DNA of 64,000 nucleotides from Baylisascaris procyonis. Taxonomy: Eukaryota; Nematoda; Chromadorea; Rhabditida; Ascarididae. A program made the position numbers and the translations under genes. Every line of letters begins with the position of its first letter. The stretch's first letter is position 1. Positions 1 through 13,969 of the stretch are shown here, piece by piece. The DNA lies in assembly GCA_037389465.1 (NCBI GenBank), contig JAZARR010000159.1, positions 1,426,001 to 1,490,000 of the forward strand, in the 5' to 3' direction. A model generated the notes under the pieces. The model had not been told where the DNA came from, ran no database searches, and saw nothing but the letters and a program-made list of their open reading frames with translations.

Positions 1-911
1 TGATGAAATAATTGAACGAGAGGTATCATTTGTGCATTCAACAATAAAAACAATTGGGATTAAGGAAATTCGCAATATGTCTTCTTCACTTCACAAAGAA
101 ACAGCAACATAAACAGATAGAACATAGCTGTTGCAAATGCGGATTCTATATGTCACTCACGAGGGGCCCCACTGCGGCATAACTTGATAAATTGTACCTT
201 TCCATTCCTATGTACTGAGATTATGAAACTTGTTGGAAGGCGGTTGCGCGAATCAATATGGACAGAAGCCTTAGCGAATGGCCCTGTGACTGCGGAAGCA
301 GACGCTTCCATTAATGAGTTCGAAAGCGGCAATTTTTTTAAAGCTTTCCAAATGGAGCTGCGGAATTAAGAGGATTGTTCGTTCACATTTACCAGGTCAC
401 TTTTTCGCGTTGCTCTCAGTTAGTTCGAATTCTGGCATTAGCCATGGTCTTCTGTTTGAAAAAAAATACTATCAAATTAAAAAAAAAAATTTCCCATCTT
501 TTAGAAAAGTCTGGATGCAGCAGAAATCTTCAGTACAATTTTTGTATTCAACAACAAAGCATGGTCAAGATTTGTTCACCTCGCTTTCATAATATTTTCG
601 GTCTTGCCAAATGCTGTTTCGGGCTATCGGCTTTGTAGATTGTTTCGATGTCGACATTTGGTATTGCTTTGCTACAGCTCTTTTCTAACACACGAGAAGT
701 ATGTCGAAGATTTTCATTTAATAATTACTAATCGCTCATTGTTATCGATTCGGGAGTGAAATGTCATCAAGGAACGCTGAAAGATGGCCATGCATCTACC
801 TCAGAATCCGCTGGGCAGGCAGAGGGCTGTTGGATGAGGGTCTTAAGAATGCTTTGAAGCTTTCGGTTTTCATTTGCTCTTCAAATCGATCAACCTGTGA
901 TATCGCTTCAG
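1..911. other. 5' flank or first intron of the K2P gene; no gene assigned
   Basis: No exon here can be tied to a known family. An open frame at 184-369 (61 codons, + strand) and a short ATG frame near 783 could be upstream exons of the potassium channel, whose N-terminus is missing, but neither shows a recognisable motif or a matching splice phase. The first exon I can place starts at 912. Confidence 0.4.
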
Positions 912-3900
912 GCTGACTATATCCTTGAGTCAACAGTCGAAGGAAGATCGGTATTTGTTCCCAGGAAAACGACGCTATCCGTCAGTCGTATAGATCCAAA
1001 CACGTCAACGTTAAAGGAAGAATTGAAGTAAGTTTTTCATAGCAAATTTTGAAGCAAACAAAACAAAACCTCCTCGGCTAAGAAGCACTGATTTTGCTGT
1101 GTTCATTTTTTTTACTATCTCAAATTGACTACAATTCCATCCTTACAAAAAAATCGAGTGCTTATCAGGTTTGCATCATAAAATACTCATTAACAGTTAA
1201 TTAAATATTTCGTTGGTTTCCAAAGTGTTGAGCGAACCTCTTTCAATTTTTAATGACGCAACGTTAGTTGGCGCCGTTCAACAATTCCAGCTAAAAAGCC
1301 TTAGTTATTAAGATGCGAATGTATCGAATGAGAGGGTGAAGGAAAGATGGTTGGATTAGTTTCACTACCAATATTTCTTACTCGAGGTGATAAAATAGGT
1401 GGAAAAGTTTGCTTCTTTTCATTAAAAGACTTGAACTTCTTTCCATCTACCAACAGCTGTCCGCTTCTTTTTCTTTCTCAGTGTATTTATGTTGATACAC
1501 TCCTTCATTTGGATTTTAATGACCTGTGATGTGTTTGCTAAGTGATTATTACGATATTACGAATAGTGTTCAGTCAGTTATGCCTGCAGATTCGAGAAGT
1601 CATTGGAAACACGGTTTTCATATTTATTAAGAATATTGAAATTCCTTTATTATCGATTGGGCTTGAAATATGTTGTGTTGCTACTGCTATTGGTCGCTTA
1701 TGCTCTGCTTGGTGGATCGTTGTTTTATCACCTAGAAGCACCAGCTGAAAGGCTTCTCACTGAACAACTAAAACGTGTATGTTTCATTTTGCTTTTTCTT
1801 GTGATCAGCCGCTTATGCAATCGTGCCTCTTAGGCTGTGGTCGCCAGATTTGGTTACTTGTTAGTTGTTACTTGTTAATTAGTTACCTGCTAGACTTACT
1901 GGTCAGTGTAATTGCTCATAGAGACAGCTGATATTTGCAGAAGGCGATAGCACGTCACATTGACTAGGCAAAACAATCATTGCGAGTTATTACAACTAAG
2001 GAATGTCTCTGTTTTGTGGCTGAGTCATCTCGAAGAGATCCCAGTGAAAAGCATTTGTTTTGTTAGTTGCTCATTTACATATTCTTTTGAAGAATAATAC
2101 TTTCTAGAGTGTCTTCTCAAGTCTCATGGTTGTCAGCGCCTTGTGATTCTACCCCCTTTCTTCTCTTGTCTTCCTTTCTTCCCCGCCTTCAAATTTTTGG
2201 CAGATGAAAAGACTTTTTTCTCATAAACTCGAGTGAACATAACAATGTAATTCCTCAACTTAACGCATTACATTTGTAGCTTGCCGCCAAATTATTGTCG
2301 ATTTTCGGAAATCCTAAGAAGCGCGTAGTCGCGAAGTTTTTTTCCGAGTTTTCTTTTTCGTTTTTCGCCTTTATCCGAGTTTTTCTTCTGCTTTATTTGC
2401 GAATTTAATTAACTTTTTCTATCTATGTTCATAATGTTTGAAATTCTTTTGTTTTTCTATTTTCAAACCCATCTTAATATATCAGAAACATCTTAACAAC
2501 AGTCCGTGGAAGTGTGTTATATTTTTAGATGGTGAGCAATAACATCGTGAGGAATTGAGACAAGTTTCTTTTTATTGCATTAATTGAGATAAGTTCTTTT
2601 TAAGTAGCTAAAACGAAAATTACAAATTTCGTGAGGAATGAAGAATATGCTATTGTACCGTTGAAGTCAACAAGAGCATTGTTTCACGTCTCGTGCAGTA
2701 GAAAAATAATCCGATTTCTAAAAAAATACAACTGGAGCGCTGGAATAAGTGCTGATGAAGCGAATCCATGGACGTGGACTGATTACTGGAATGCTGTTTT
2801 CTATTGTAGTACTATTTTCACAACAATTGGTAAAGCGCTTGTTTTCTTCTGCAATTACGCTAAGACCTCAGGTAAAGGGCGCTGAGATTTGTGGGACGAG
2901 AGAGGTGCTTTCCCTATATTCAGGATTTTGTTAATTGCCTGCGAAATATTTGAATTAGAAAGAAGCAGTTGAAGAATAATAGATTTCATAGGATGGTAAA
3001 ATTCGTCAGGAAGACCAAATAAAATCGAGCAGGTTGACGCGTTACCACAAATTTAGCATAAAAAGCGTCTATTCGTTCATAACAAGATAAACCTTTAAGT
3101 AGATTAATTCACTTGTGCAATTAATTTATATATCTAATATTTTATTATTTTTGCGAAGTTTGTGTTACTTATACAATTCAACGAATAAGTTCCAATAGTA
3201 AAATTTTTCTCTAGGTTATGGAAATATTTGGTGTAGGACATATAAAGGCCGTATTGCAACGATTTGCTATGCTTTATTTGGGATTCCCTTCATGTTGGTT
3301 GTTTTGAATTCGTTGGGAAAGATGATTTTCTCGAGCGTGCAAAGCATGTGGAAATACGCTAGAAGGTATATTTTGATTGCTGTACGTTTTACATGTTCTT
3401 CGTTGCTCTTCTATGATTGTTTTCGTGTTTTGTTGTCGATCAACTCGAAGAAATTTCGCATCAAAACTCTTCATCGGTTTCAAGCAAGGAATATAGTGGG
3501 GACGTCGAAGGCGCTAAAAGGTAGTTGATGACCTTTTCAAGCAGCAAGCTTTTCTCTCGCTGATCATTGCTGGATAACTTTTAATAAATCCCCTCTTTTG
3601 TCAGAAAAGGTTTTCAAAAATTTTGGGGATGAAACAACTCGTTTCAAAAAATTTGGATGCTGAATTTTGGAGCCTAAGCACAATTGACGGGGGTTCAGGC
3701 ACCTACGCACAACTTTTATCACTATGTTGGTATGTTCTCAACCTTTTCTGTACCTCCGGAAATATACTATTTGTTTCATCATCTTTTAAGGCTTATTTTA
3801 GAGTGTGCAGCATCTGAACCTTTTGAATGCGAGCCAGAGCTTGGAATGTACAACAGGAATGTAGCCGGAACTGCAGAAAGTTTGTTAAGGGCACTATGAT

Positions 3901-6900
3901 GTGTATGTCATTCACAGATTTATGCGGTCGTCTTTTTGAAGGGTAAGGGAGAGGGGGGGGGTTGGGAGAGAGTGCTTCGAAACTTCCGGAACAAGAATTT
4001 CGCTAATTGCTCAGGTCGCAGAAACAATTTCGGTGAGAAATGCATTTTCCAGACGAAAGAAAAAATGCGATAGCAGATACTCACTTTTTTCTAAGCTAAG
4101 AAAGCATCGAACATTGTATAAACGGAATTTTCTTCTAGCGAACTGCAAAAGAAATCGAGATACCTCCAAAATAAGATCTTCTTCTTGAGCGCTCAAAGCT
4201 TAGCAACCGTCAGTGAAAACAGCGCCAAACAAAAGGCGAAAGAAAAGCAATTGGAAGAAGACAGCATGAACAAGGTTAGTCGTCGGTTGTGTGCTTATTC
4301 GTGTTGGCGGCGTTCTTTTGCGGTTTTTATGGACGAGGAGGCGATTCCTTGGCAGTTACTGAGCTGTCACTGAGAGCTTTTCCACAAGTGAATGTATCGT
4401 CTGAACTCGCGTACGGCAAATTAGTGCTGGTGGTACAGCTCAGGTATATGTCCACTTATATCTATCAATCGGTGGAAATAAATGCTTTTGGTTGCAATTA
4501 CTGGTTTAGGATGACCAATTTCTAGGTTTTGATCAGAGAGACTCAGGGTGGCTCAAGCGAGCTCTCGGTGACATCGTTTCCCACCAAAAAGATGAGAAGA
4601 GACATTGAGGAATAATATATACAAAAGTTCCGCACAAGATACGTAGAGAGGAACTCCCAGAGGCAAGAATGTAAGCAAGGAGAGGGGTATCAACATTGTT
4701 ACAATAATTCCACGAGTGACAGTACACCAACATGTGTGTGTCTGTGTCTATGTCTGCTGTATGTACAAGTCACTGTTGTTTATGATGTTACCGCCCAGGG
4801 AATGTTCATCGACGATAGTGCTGTGTTCGAAACGTTTCCCGTCTATTTGGCACTCCTTTTAATATTCGCATACATTGGACTGTGTTCGTTGGTATCCTGT
4901 TTATGGGAAGAATGGGACTATTTCACTGCTTTTTATTTCTTCTGTATTTCGCTAATGACAATTGGACTTGGCGATGAAATGCCACAGCATCCACATTATG
5001 CGTGTGGTCAGTGGGTTTATTATTTTGTGGGATTGTTTCATAGATATAGAGACTTTTTGCACTATGATTTCTATCTTTAAAACACGCAATCTGTGTGAAA
5101 ATGCTTAAGTAAGGTGTCATAGTTATGAATAATTGAACTGTATATATCACCGTGCAGTTTGTAGATATCGTTTTTGTTGCTCACTTAGTGGTCTTGAAGA
5201 GAAAGCACTGGCCTAAACCATCAAACACCATTAACATGGCTTTCATTTTGGGCGGATCTGTGATGCAGTCGTTCAAAACATTACTCGTATTCGAGGCAAC
5301 CAGTGCATTTGCTGGAAGGTTTTAGGGGCGATATTCCAGTTGTGTTCGGGAGACCTGAGGGTTGCACTAAAATTCCAGTCGTTTTTGGAGTATCAGCTCC
5401 GTTTTTAAGTGTAGACGGGGGGCCAAAACTGCACTGGAATTACCATTCCTAAATATTGGAATTCCGGTACTTTGTGAAACTATGGTGTTTTTTTTTCTCT
5501 TCCATTGTATCCTTGACATGTACTCAGATGCAACTGGCTTCAGTGCTTTTTGTGTTCTTCATTATTGGCCTGTCACTTGTCTCGATGTGCATTTCAATAA
5601 TGCAAATACGGGTAGAGAACAACTACATGGCTGCCCTGCAACTTATTGACGAGGAACTCGCCGAATCGACTGCAATGAATCAGCAAACCTACCCACCAGT
5701 CTCATCCAAAATTGCTGCAGCTGAAATAATATATGTTCACTCATCAGCATCCGCCCATCATCATCAACTCTATTCTTCCGCAGCATTCAGTAGTTATGTT
5801 CAAGTCAATAATTGAGTCTTGTTCCGCACTTAAGTATGCCGTTGCTTCTCTTTTATGCGTTCGAAATATGCGTTTTGACCATCAAAGCATTTGTGGGCTT
5901 TTTATCTGAAATTCGAACAGCATTTTTGCATAAAAGGCCATGTGTAATAATTAGGGGAGATGAATCCCTTTAGGTTACAGATAGTTTGCTGGGTTGAACG
6001 GTAATATCAGATGCTAATCTCCAGGTTGACGGCTTTCTCTTTGTGACACATAGCTGAGGCGATAGTATTTGCTAGCGTGTCCTATATCCGTACAAGTCGT
6101 TACATGGAAGAGCTGTTTTGGAAAGGTTGGGTGCTAATCAGTGCAAAGATGGAGATGCTACCAAAGCCTATCACAGGAGAAACAATGTCAACCAAGATGC
6201 CCGAGGGGCGCACCACAGAGACGCTGCAAAATTATGGCGCAAATTTCATATTCTCAATAGGAACTCTATCAACTGTTAATTAGGCACTTTTGTGAGCCAC
6301 TTTTTGTCATAAACTCATATGAAAGTGTTGCATTGCAGGCGAATGGGGATTGAACCAGTCACCAACCATTTATACTACCCCTAAGCTGCTTAATTATGGT
6401 GATCCAGGATTCGCGCCCACCGCATCTCTAAACAGGCAGTTGAGCGAGATCCCGTATGTTCACCTTCGTTTACTTCTTATTTCTATTTTGCTTCTGGTGA
6501 CGTGTTATCACCGTTCATACAGCAGATAGTGTTCACTGGTCACGACTGATAGCCAAGCAGCACTACAGTGTTCACCAGGAGAACCTTGGATGCTAAAGCG
6601 TATGGTCACTGTGGTTTACGGAATTACCCTTGTTTGTCACGGAACAGTCGGCATAGCTGGTCTGACTATGTCTCTTTCCTCGAAGTGGTTAGGGAGTGAG
6701 ATGAGATCTTTTGTTCCATGAAGTGATAAGACAGTTGTGAGACGGATCCCTTTTACCTTTTCATCTAAATATTGCATCATTTCTTTGTGCAAGCTGCAGA
6801 ATCAAAATGAAACCAGTTGCTTTCCTCGAACTCATGTATTTAGGTCGCTTTGTCTTATGTGTGGAGCATAAATTCAATTTCTTATGCGTCGTCCATGTTT

Positions 6901-8523
6901 TTTAATACTGACCTTGACGCCATTTGAACATAGTTATTAACTCGCTTATCACCTATTCTGAAGTAATGATAGTGAAACTGTTTTTTTTTTTCTAAAAATA
7001 GTATAATTACTAGAAAAATTGATTGCAGCTCCGTTATATCATCAAATAATAACAATGTTGCCAACAGCCTGAGAAGCCTGAAAGAGGGGCACACACCTAA
7101 ATTCGATCAACAATATTTTCCGGAAAGTTAGATGAGGCAAGTGTATCAGATTGTTTAAGACCAGTATTGTGCACTTTTCTCATCATATGCTGCTAAACGC
7201 ATTTAAAACAGAGTGGTTTGGATGTGTTATCGCCATTTGTGAACCGATGAGCTAATCGTGCCAAGCTAACTCATGCCAATTTATTCTGTTTTGTTCAATA
7301 TCCTATATTATATTAAGCTAGCTAAACTTAAAAGTAAACATTCACTGATGCTTTCAACTGAACTGGTGGATTTTGAGAAAAAGTGATGCTTTGCACAGCT
7401 TCATCACTAACTAATTGGAATTCATGTGAATAATTTCAGACGAACACCTGTCACTTCGACTAGGATGTTCTGTGCGGACATACAGTCAACACCGACACCT
7501 CCTCCAGTATTAGCTGCTTTTATGGCATGCAGCGTGAACTCGAAGCAACGTCGTTCATCAATCGGTAGTAAGGTTGTGTCGCCGAAACAATCGACGTCAT
7601 GCACACAGACAACTTTCGATTGGTTGCTATTTTCATAGTGATCTTGACGATTTGTACTTTTACATTTAAAGAACTTATGAATATTTTCTTATGAAATATT
7701 GAGGTGAAAAAAGTGAATCTGATTTCTCATTTATTTGATTATTCGTCGAATGCGTTGAAGATACTTCGAACAGTGTTTGGCGTATTTACTCGAAAATTGC
7801 TTGAGTCGCGTTGTCCATCATCAATCACCACTATTGATATCACGTAGCTTAACTTTCAGTGGATTATTTCTCACAAAGTTTGATTTTATTTCGCATGGAA
7901 TTAAGCTAAAGTGTCGGGTAATGACGCTCCGATACCAGCAAACGTAGATATTTGCCCGTCTGTTATATAGAGTTCTGATTCTATACTTTGGCTTTCGTTC
8001 GACGTAGTACCCAAATAACGAAAGCTACGAGAGAAAAAAGAGCTGGTTAAGCTTTTGGTTGTCGTTTCAAATTGCTAAAAGTTTCGCAAGGCGTGCGTTT
8101 ATGCTTAACGCTAGCCTCCATGGATGTCGAAGCGCTATAAAAAGTAAAAAGGATGGCTACGAATGAACCATCATCACTTTCACATGAGGTATTTGCGGTT
8201 TTTTACAGGATCGGAATGTCGTTTTGTTTGTTCATCCTCACCACTTCAATATAAAACCATCGCAAGTTCTGGTGGAAGTATGCAACAGTCACTTTCTATG
8301 GGTGGCCTTGATGTGATAGCAGAAGATGATACACAAGGTTAGCATAAAATCCATTATCTCTAAGAAATGTTGAAATGTTTCAATTATCGTTTGATACACA
8401 AAAATGCCTAATGGACATGATGGTTGTGTACGTATTGTTCTCTTACAATACTTTATCTTTTAATTTTGTTTACGAGTGGCTTCTATTTTCGGACTTGGTT
8501 TTCTTTTAGAATCGTGGAAATGA
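912..8523 (+). CDS. Two-pore-domain (TWK-type) potassium channel subunit, N-terminus not resolved
   Basis: This is a leak K+ channel of the plasma membrane; two subunits normally form one pore. Deduced exons: 912-1027, 1590-1776, 2486-2531, 2644-2829, 3215-3365, 4199-4274, 4799-5006, 5544-5789, 6339-6453, 7440-7567, 8209-8337 and 8510-8523. Every junction keeps phase and the sum is 533 codons plus stop. M1 lies in the second exon (LKYVVLLLLLVAYALLGGSL). The first pore loop reads TTIG|YGN across the 2829/3215 junction, followed by M2 (YALFGIPF). M3 and the second pore loop (TIGLGD) are in 4799-5006. M4 (GLSLVSMCIS) starts the 5544 exon. An NWS sequon lies before P1. The cytoplasmic tail is rich in Ser/Thr/Pro and has a basic QRRSSIG segment resembling a PKA site. 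The 2486 and 2644 exons and the weak acceptor at 4198 are the least certain. The first coding exon was not found, so the true start lies upstream of 912. Confidence 0.88.
5790..5815 (+). other. Alternative 3' end of the K2P channel: intron retention leads to a stop
   Basis: If the GT at 5790 is not used, translation runs on for eight residues and stops at TGA 5813-5815, giving a tail ending SSYVQVNN. If it is spliced, the Ser codon is completed by the exon at 6339 and about 130 more residues follow. Both forms are open and in frame, so two C-terminal isoforms are possible. Confidence 0.5.
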
Positions 8524-8901
8524 AGAACTTCTATGGAATTGGCTCCTCAGCAGTAATTGTATCCTGACAATGGATACGTAATACTTATTTCAAGGCAGTT
8601 TTGATAGGTTTGTTTTTGCATGATCGGCAATGAAATTCGGTTAAGCTCGAAGTTTTGGTTAGTTTTTTATCAACTGCAATTCGGTAGTAGTTTTATATTT
8701 CTCGAATGTCATCGAAATTACGTCACAATCAAAACCGTTTGGGCAGTCGTTATCCGAAAATTTGGAGATACATTCACTTTCAACCGAATTTTGCTTTCAT
8801 CTGAACATCTTTGGCTACTCGATTGAATGAAATTCCGTCGGTTGCAGAATTGTGATAAACGCTGTGAAATGTGTAAACTGATAACCATTAAAGTTCGTTA
8901 C

Positions 8902-8907
8902 AATAAA
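8902..8907 (+). terminator. Poly(A) signal AATAAA, probably of the K2P gene
   Basis: A canonical AATAAA lies about 380 nt after the K2P stop codon at 8521-8523, on the same strand and in a spacer with no other plus-strand gene. The cleavage site itself cannot be seen. Confidence 0.5.
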
Positions 8908-11536
8908 CTCACTGAATTGGCCATTGTTACACACGATCGATTGAACAAATCAGCGATACCTTTATGATGACGGTTAGTACCTCGGCTGATACCTCATCCC
9001 GTTGACCTCTCCTTAACAGGATGCATCCTTTCCGTCGCATAAAGTCTCTGCTCATTGTTAAAACGACTGCCTTTTTCAATCTTTCAGCGTCCTTTATCGC
9101 TCCTCCTCATCTGCACTACTTTATTGCTTGATATAAGCCAGCGGAAAATGGCAATTCTAAATGGACATATCCCCTCAAGTGAACTCGTTTAACACTTGGA
9201 CCTATCAGCAGCGAGCTAACACCTATCAGCACGTACCTGCGTACAGCAGCGAGCTAAGAAGATGGCAAAGGAACACCTAACACTCTATTCGTCGTATATT
9301 GTTTGCAGCGGCATTTGCTACTTATCTATGAACATTTATACGCCGACTGCGCCAATGAAAAAATGCAGTGGTCCTTGCTACCTGGATGCAGAAGACATGA
9401 AAAGCACTAGATAATTAAGGTAATCTACATACGGCACCAAATGTCAGTAGTCAGTTCAAAAACCCACTTCCTTCGCTTTAAAGCTGTGATATTCGAAAAC
9501 TTCTGTTTTACAGAAGAATCAAAGTGCGTTCACATCGTTTATTGAACACTGATGGACAATGACTACAAAACTCGATGCTTCTGTTGTGGCACGTTGATCG
9601 CATTCGTTTGAGATCCAAACCAATGAACGCAAAAAAGGACGACATATATGCATCGACCTTTCACAATCAACAACTATCAACATTCAGATTGCAAACACAG
9701 GCAAAACAAGGGAAATAAAAAAATAAGCGACATCGACAAAAATCTGAGGAAAAGCAAGCGCAGGCACAGCTCCACATCAACACGATGCTTTTGTCGTCAC
9801 AGAATATCAAGAACTGCGGAAGCATTGGCGAGTATCAGGAGTGGGAGAAGCGAGCGATGTAGGAGAAGGGGAGGAAAGCGAGCACAACGAAAAGATAACT
9901 TTCCTCTTCATTTAAGTCGCTGATATATTCCCGACTTCAGAAGGATATCTTGCAAGCAGGAGTTCAGACTGGGCGCTTCGGTAATTAAACGCTCGCTGAT
10001 TCACGATCTTCCTTCATTGCCTGAAACTTGCCCAGTCCTCTGAAATTTGCCTCTGCGCTGCGTATTTCGCTTGGCTAGCAGATAGACCCATTCTTTTGGG
10101 GATTTTCGGGATGCCAATGTGCACAGGTGTTATTGAAAAATCAAAGCATAACATGCTTGACCGCAACACCAATTTGATCTTTCTCGCAACATGAATGTAT
10201 CAAATTATGCGGTCAGCATACTGAGATACGCGAATGAAACCGGAAACGCTGAACAAAGCACAGGAAATTACCTTGCAATTTCAGCTTACGCAGAACTGAT
10301 TCTAAAACATCTGAGACAACAAAGAAGGACCAGTATCCTACTCATTTCATTCGCCAATTACTTCACCATACCTTAACGTCCTTTCTATTAAGTCGACAAT
10401 CGTTGGAGAAGCGAAGCAATTAAAGTACTTCTAACACATCGTTTATCCCTCGAAGTAGGAAACAAGCATGCTCAACGGTACTGCAAGCGTAAATCAATGT
10501 GATGGGCACTGTGAGATAAAAGCAATGAAGACAATGTCGTGAAGTGATTTGAGCAAACAGGTGAATCTTATTACAGTAACGACAATTTATTTACACTTGT
10601 TAGAGATGCGATCACCTCAGCAATAGCTCACTTAAGTACATTCGTAAGCCAATAAAATCAGCACTTTCACAATAGAACAAGCCAAACTCTAAACAGCCCA
10701 ACGTTAAAAACACGTACTTTCGATACTGCTCCAGCCTTATGTCTGACAGTAATAGTAGCCTTCGAATTAAAACATCTCTGCTAAGAAACCTTTTTTTTTT
10801 TTTGAATTTACATTTCTCGTTCTTTTGCGCAAAAGTTATTTCATAGCTCTCTTCCCCAGCGCCACTAACCTTCTCCTCACCTTCGTCCAATAGCACCACA
10901 ACTACTACTGTCAGTGACTTGCGAAATATGTTTTCACCCATAACTATACAAAAAATAATGGTCCCATCATACACTATTGAAAATTACTAGACTTTCAAGC
11001 TCATTACTCAATTCGCATTCGAATCCATTCCTAAGAGAAAGTGGCTTTTTTTCGAGAGAGATGAGAAAAACAGTTAGCAAATAAATAACACAATGTGTCA
11101 TTTGAACGCACACCATGTCTAGATCATTTTCCACAGCATTTTATGGTGTCGACATCAGGAAGCTACGTTGAGGTAGTTAAAAAACAATTACTTCACTGGG
11201 TAGCTTTGGAGCCTTTATTGCTCATTTATTGTTATTAAGTAGGAGTTAGGTGAACCATGAATGTTCACAGACAACAAACGCATCAATCGTATCTACGATG
11301 ACAGGAAAGACGGTCGCAGAAGCAATTTGCGACGAAAGTGAAACAGCTCAAAGACCTGGCAATCGAAATTGCGACTTCTATAGCGAATAAATTGGTTCTT
11401 ATGGTAATATGGAAACCTGCGTTTTTCTCGAAATCAACTCTTTTCATCGCTTCATCGGTTTAGTAACTCCATTTTTGCCAAGCAATGACCGGCAACCGGA
11501 AATATGAACGAATAACCAAAATCACCTCGCTTTTTT

Positions 11537-11568
11537 GGGGGGAGGAGGGAGGGAAGGGAGGGAGGGGA
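11537..11568 (+). repeat. Guanine-rich tract, potential G-quadruplex
   Basis: At least six runs of three or more G are separated by single A or AA spacers, so the plus strand fits the usual G3+N1-7 four-run pattern. It lies in the convergent spacer and has no coding role. Confidence 0.6.
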
Positions 11569-12272
11569 GAAAGGTTGAGTTGAGCATCCTCGGATGGAAC
11601 TTGCAACTACTGGTTTTCACTGTATTTCTAAAGTGGAATTCTTTAGCTCCGATCCGCCACAGCAATTCGAGTTTCGAAACTGGCAGATTACTAAGGATCA
11701 CTTGTACCCTTGCGAAATCGCAAAGTTGAGCAGCAACATTTCTGAGAATATTTATCAATGATCCGTGCTGCTGTGCAATTTGCGCACAAAATGCAAACAA
11801 GAAGCCAAAAACAGAACTAAAGAGGCCCAATCTCTACAGCTTCCACATACTGTAGCATAGACTTCCAATAACTTGACAATTCCATGTTTCCATTTCGCAG
11901 TTGCCTTATCAAACTTGGGTCTTCAATCAAATCTCAGCACTTTAATATGGGGAAGTGGATGGTTCAAGCCACCAATTACGAAGAAATCTAATCACACTTT
12001 ATTATTATAGGTGGAAGAAATATATACCAAACCTCGTGACTAGCTTTAAAGTTTTTCGTATATATATTAGAGCTATTCGAAAGGCACATCTAAACTTCAC
12101 AAACGCAAATTTGCAAAAATTCATAAGCAGCTGAAAGGGCATAAAATGATCCCAAGTGAAAATAAGTACAACTATAATCAGGCTCCCGACTATTGAAATG
12201 CATCTGCAGCTTTGCGATGTAAAGAAGCAGTAAATTACTGCTGCATGGTGCTCGTTTTATTGAAGCTCCTTA

Positions 12273-12321
12273 GGGGAAAGGGAAAGGGGATGGGGGAGAG
12301 GAGGGGGAGGAGGGGGGAGGG
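12273..12321 (+). repeat. Second guanine-rich purine tract, potential G-quadruplex
   Basis: An almost uninterrupted purine stretch contains runs such as gggg, ggg, gggg, ggggg and gggggg. It lies about 700 nt from a similar tract at 11537 on the same strand. Confidence 0.6.
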
Positions 12322-13969
12322 ATGCAGAAAACTGTATGATATTAGCGGCATGCTCCAATCACCAGAAATTGCTGTGGCATCAAAGTGAAGTATTCCTACC
12401 CTGTGCTATACCCAATATGCACCAGTGCACCTCGCTACAACACTGAATGGAATGAAGGGATCGTATTTGTACAAGAAGGAATATGTCGTTTTTCTTGACG
12501 AAGGCGAATGATGAAAAGCAGATGCACATATAATGCCTAGATTATGGACATTTTCATCATAAACGACCGCTTAAAAATGAATGTGCTAGAAGAATGCGAT
12601 GGTTCTTTTCTTTTGGAAAAAAACAAGGAAGGGAGTGGATGTCGTCGGGAAAACATATTTTCTATTGCATATTTCACGCTCGTCCCCTTCGTCGCCTCCA
12701 AAAAAAAACCTTTCGTTGCATACGAAAAAGCAACGAAAATAGCAGTATGCAAAAATTATGAAATGTAGAATGCTTGTACTACAATTAAGAAGTTTGATTA
12801 TTTGGAAGACGATGTTGAAAATTTCGCATTTTCGAGGACTTTTCGTGAGAGTTCCCGGTGTTCGTGTTCAACTACTAAAATCTTCAGTTCTTTCCCGCGA
12901 TTATTTGCTAGCACTCCTTTCAAATGACTGGTGATAAGAAATGATCTTCTACGTCCAATCCGGATGTACTTCACATTAACAAGACGGAAACAAAAAAGAC
13001 AGAGCAACTAAGCAATAAAGGACTTCAAAATGATCGCTGAATAACCAATTACCATAATTCGAGACCGAATGGGAAGTTAACTCTCTTCAATGGCAGCCAT
13101 TTGATTAGAAACGATATTCACTCATTCATTAGAAACGGCCGTTTCTCAGCTCAGGACACTCATAGTGAACTGAAGCTACGAAGACATTATTGTTTTGAAC
13201 GAACATTTATTGTTTTGAAGGAACATTTTATTGGAAATGAGCCAACTTGGGCGGCTTACCAGCTATACTTTGAAAATAGCAAGTAAAAAGCGATGAATTT
13301 ATGGCAGTTAAACCATTACCTCGTTGGATCGCCTATCTTTGATCATCGCTGCAAAGCGTTTCGGTAGTGATGTAAATAAAGTGACCACCTTTCGGTGGTA
13401 TGTTACGCTATTTTCTTAGGGAAATTCTGCTTACTTCGCTCAAATATCTTAGAACTGACGAATCTTGTTCTTCGGCAGCTGTAATAAACGACCAGAGTCA
13501 TCTATCTAAGGTGACCAATGACCTTTTGAAGAAATCGGGCAATAATCACTCCTAATTAAATGGCTGCTACCGTAGATCCGCAAGAGTACATAATCAGCAA
13601 AACTTTCAAGGAAATACGACGGAAAACAATAAAGGCACCATCTGAATACCCTTCCTACGAACCACGTTATCTAAGCGTTCAACTGGAGTAGGCAACTCAA
13701 CTGTAAAAGTTATAACACCGACACAGAGGCTGTTAAACAAATCTTATAATTAAAAGTGAGCTTTTAGAGATTTGTTTCATCACCTGTTTTCCTTCTCTCT
13801 TCGAACAGCCAAACTCCACTTAACACAGAATCCCCGAAACTGATAGCGCAATGAACGTTAAAAACTGTCAAATTGATCAACAAACATCGAATACAGCCTT
13901 CGAACATTTGATTTACAGGTATTGCTTCCAACAGTATGACTATAAGGGAATGCTAAAGCAAATATGCAT

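Larger units (their letters stand above)
8524..13969. other. Convergent spacer between K2P (+) and MIOS (-)
   Basis: About 5.4 kb with no exon I can support. It should hold the 3' untranslated regions of both flanking genes. A 91-codon ORF at 9648-9923 is Arg/Lys/Ser-rich with no family resemblance. A short direct repeat with the unit attgttttgaa-gaacattt lies at about 13190-13232, and its TTTATT copies (AATAAA on the minus strand, 13206-13211 and 13227-13232) could serve the MIOS transcript. Confidence 0.5.
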
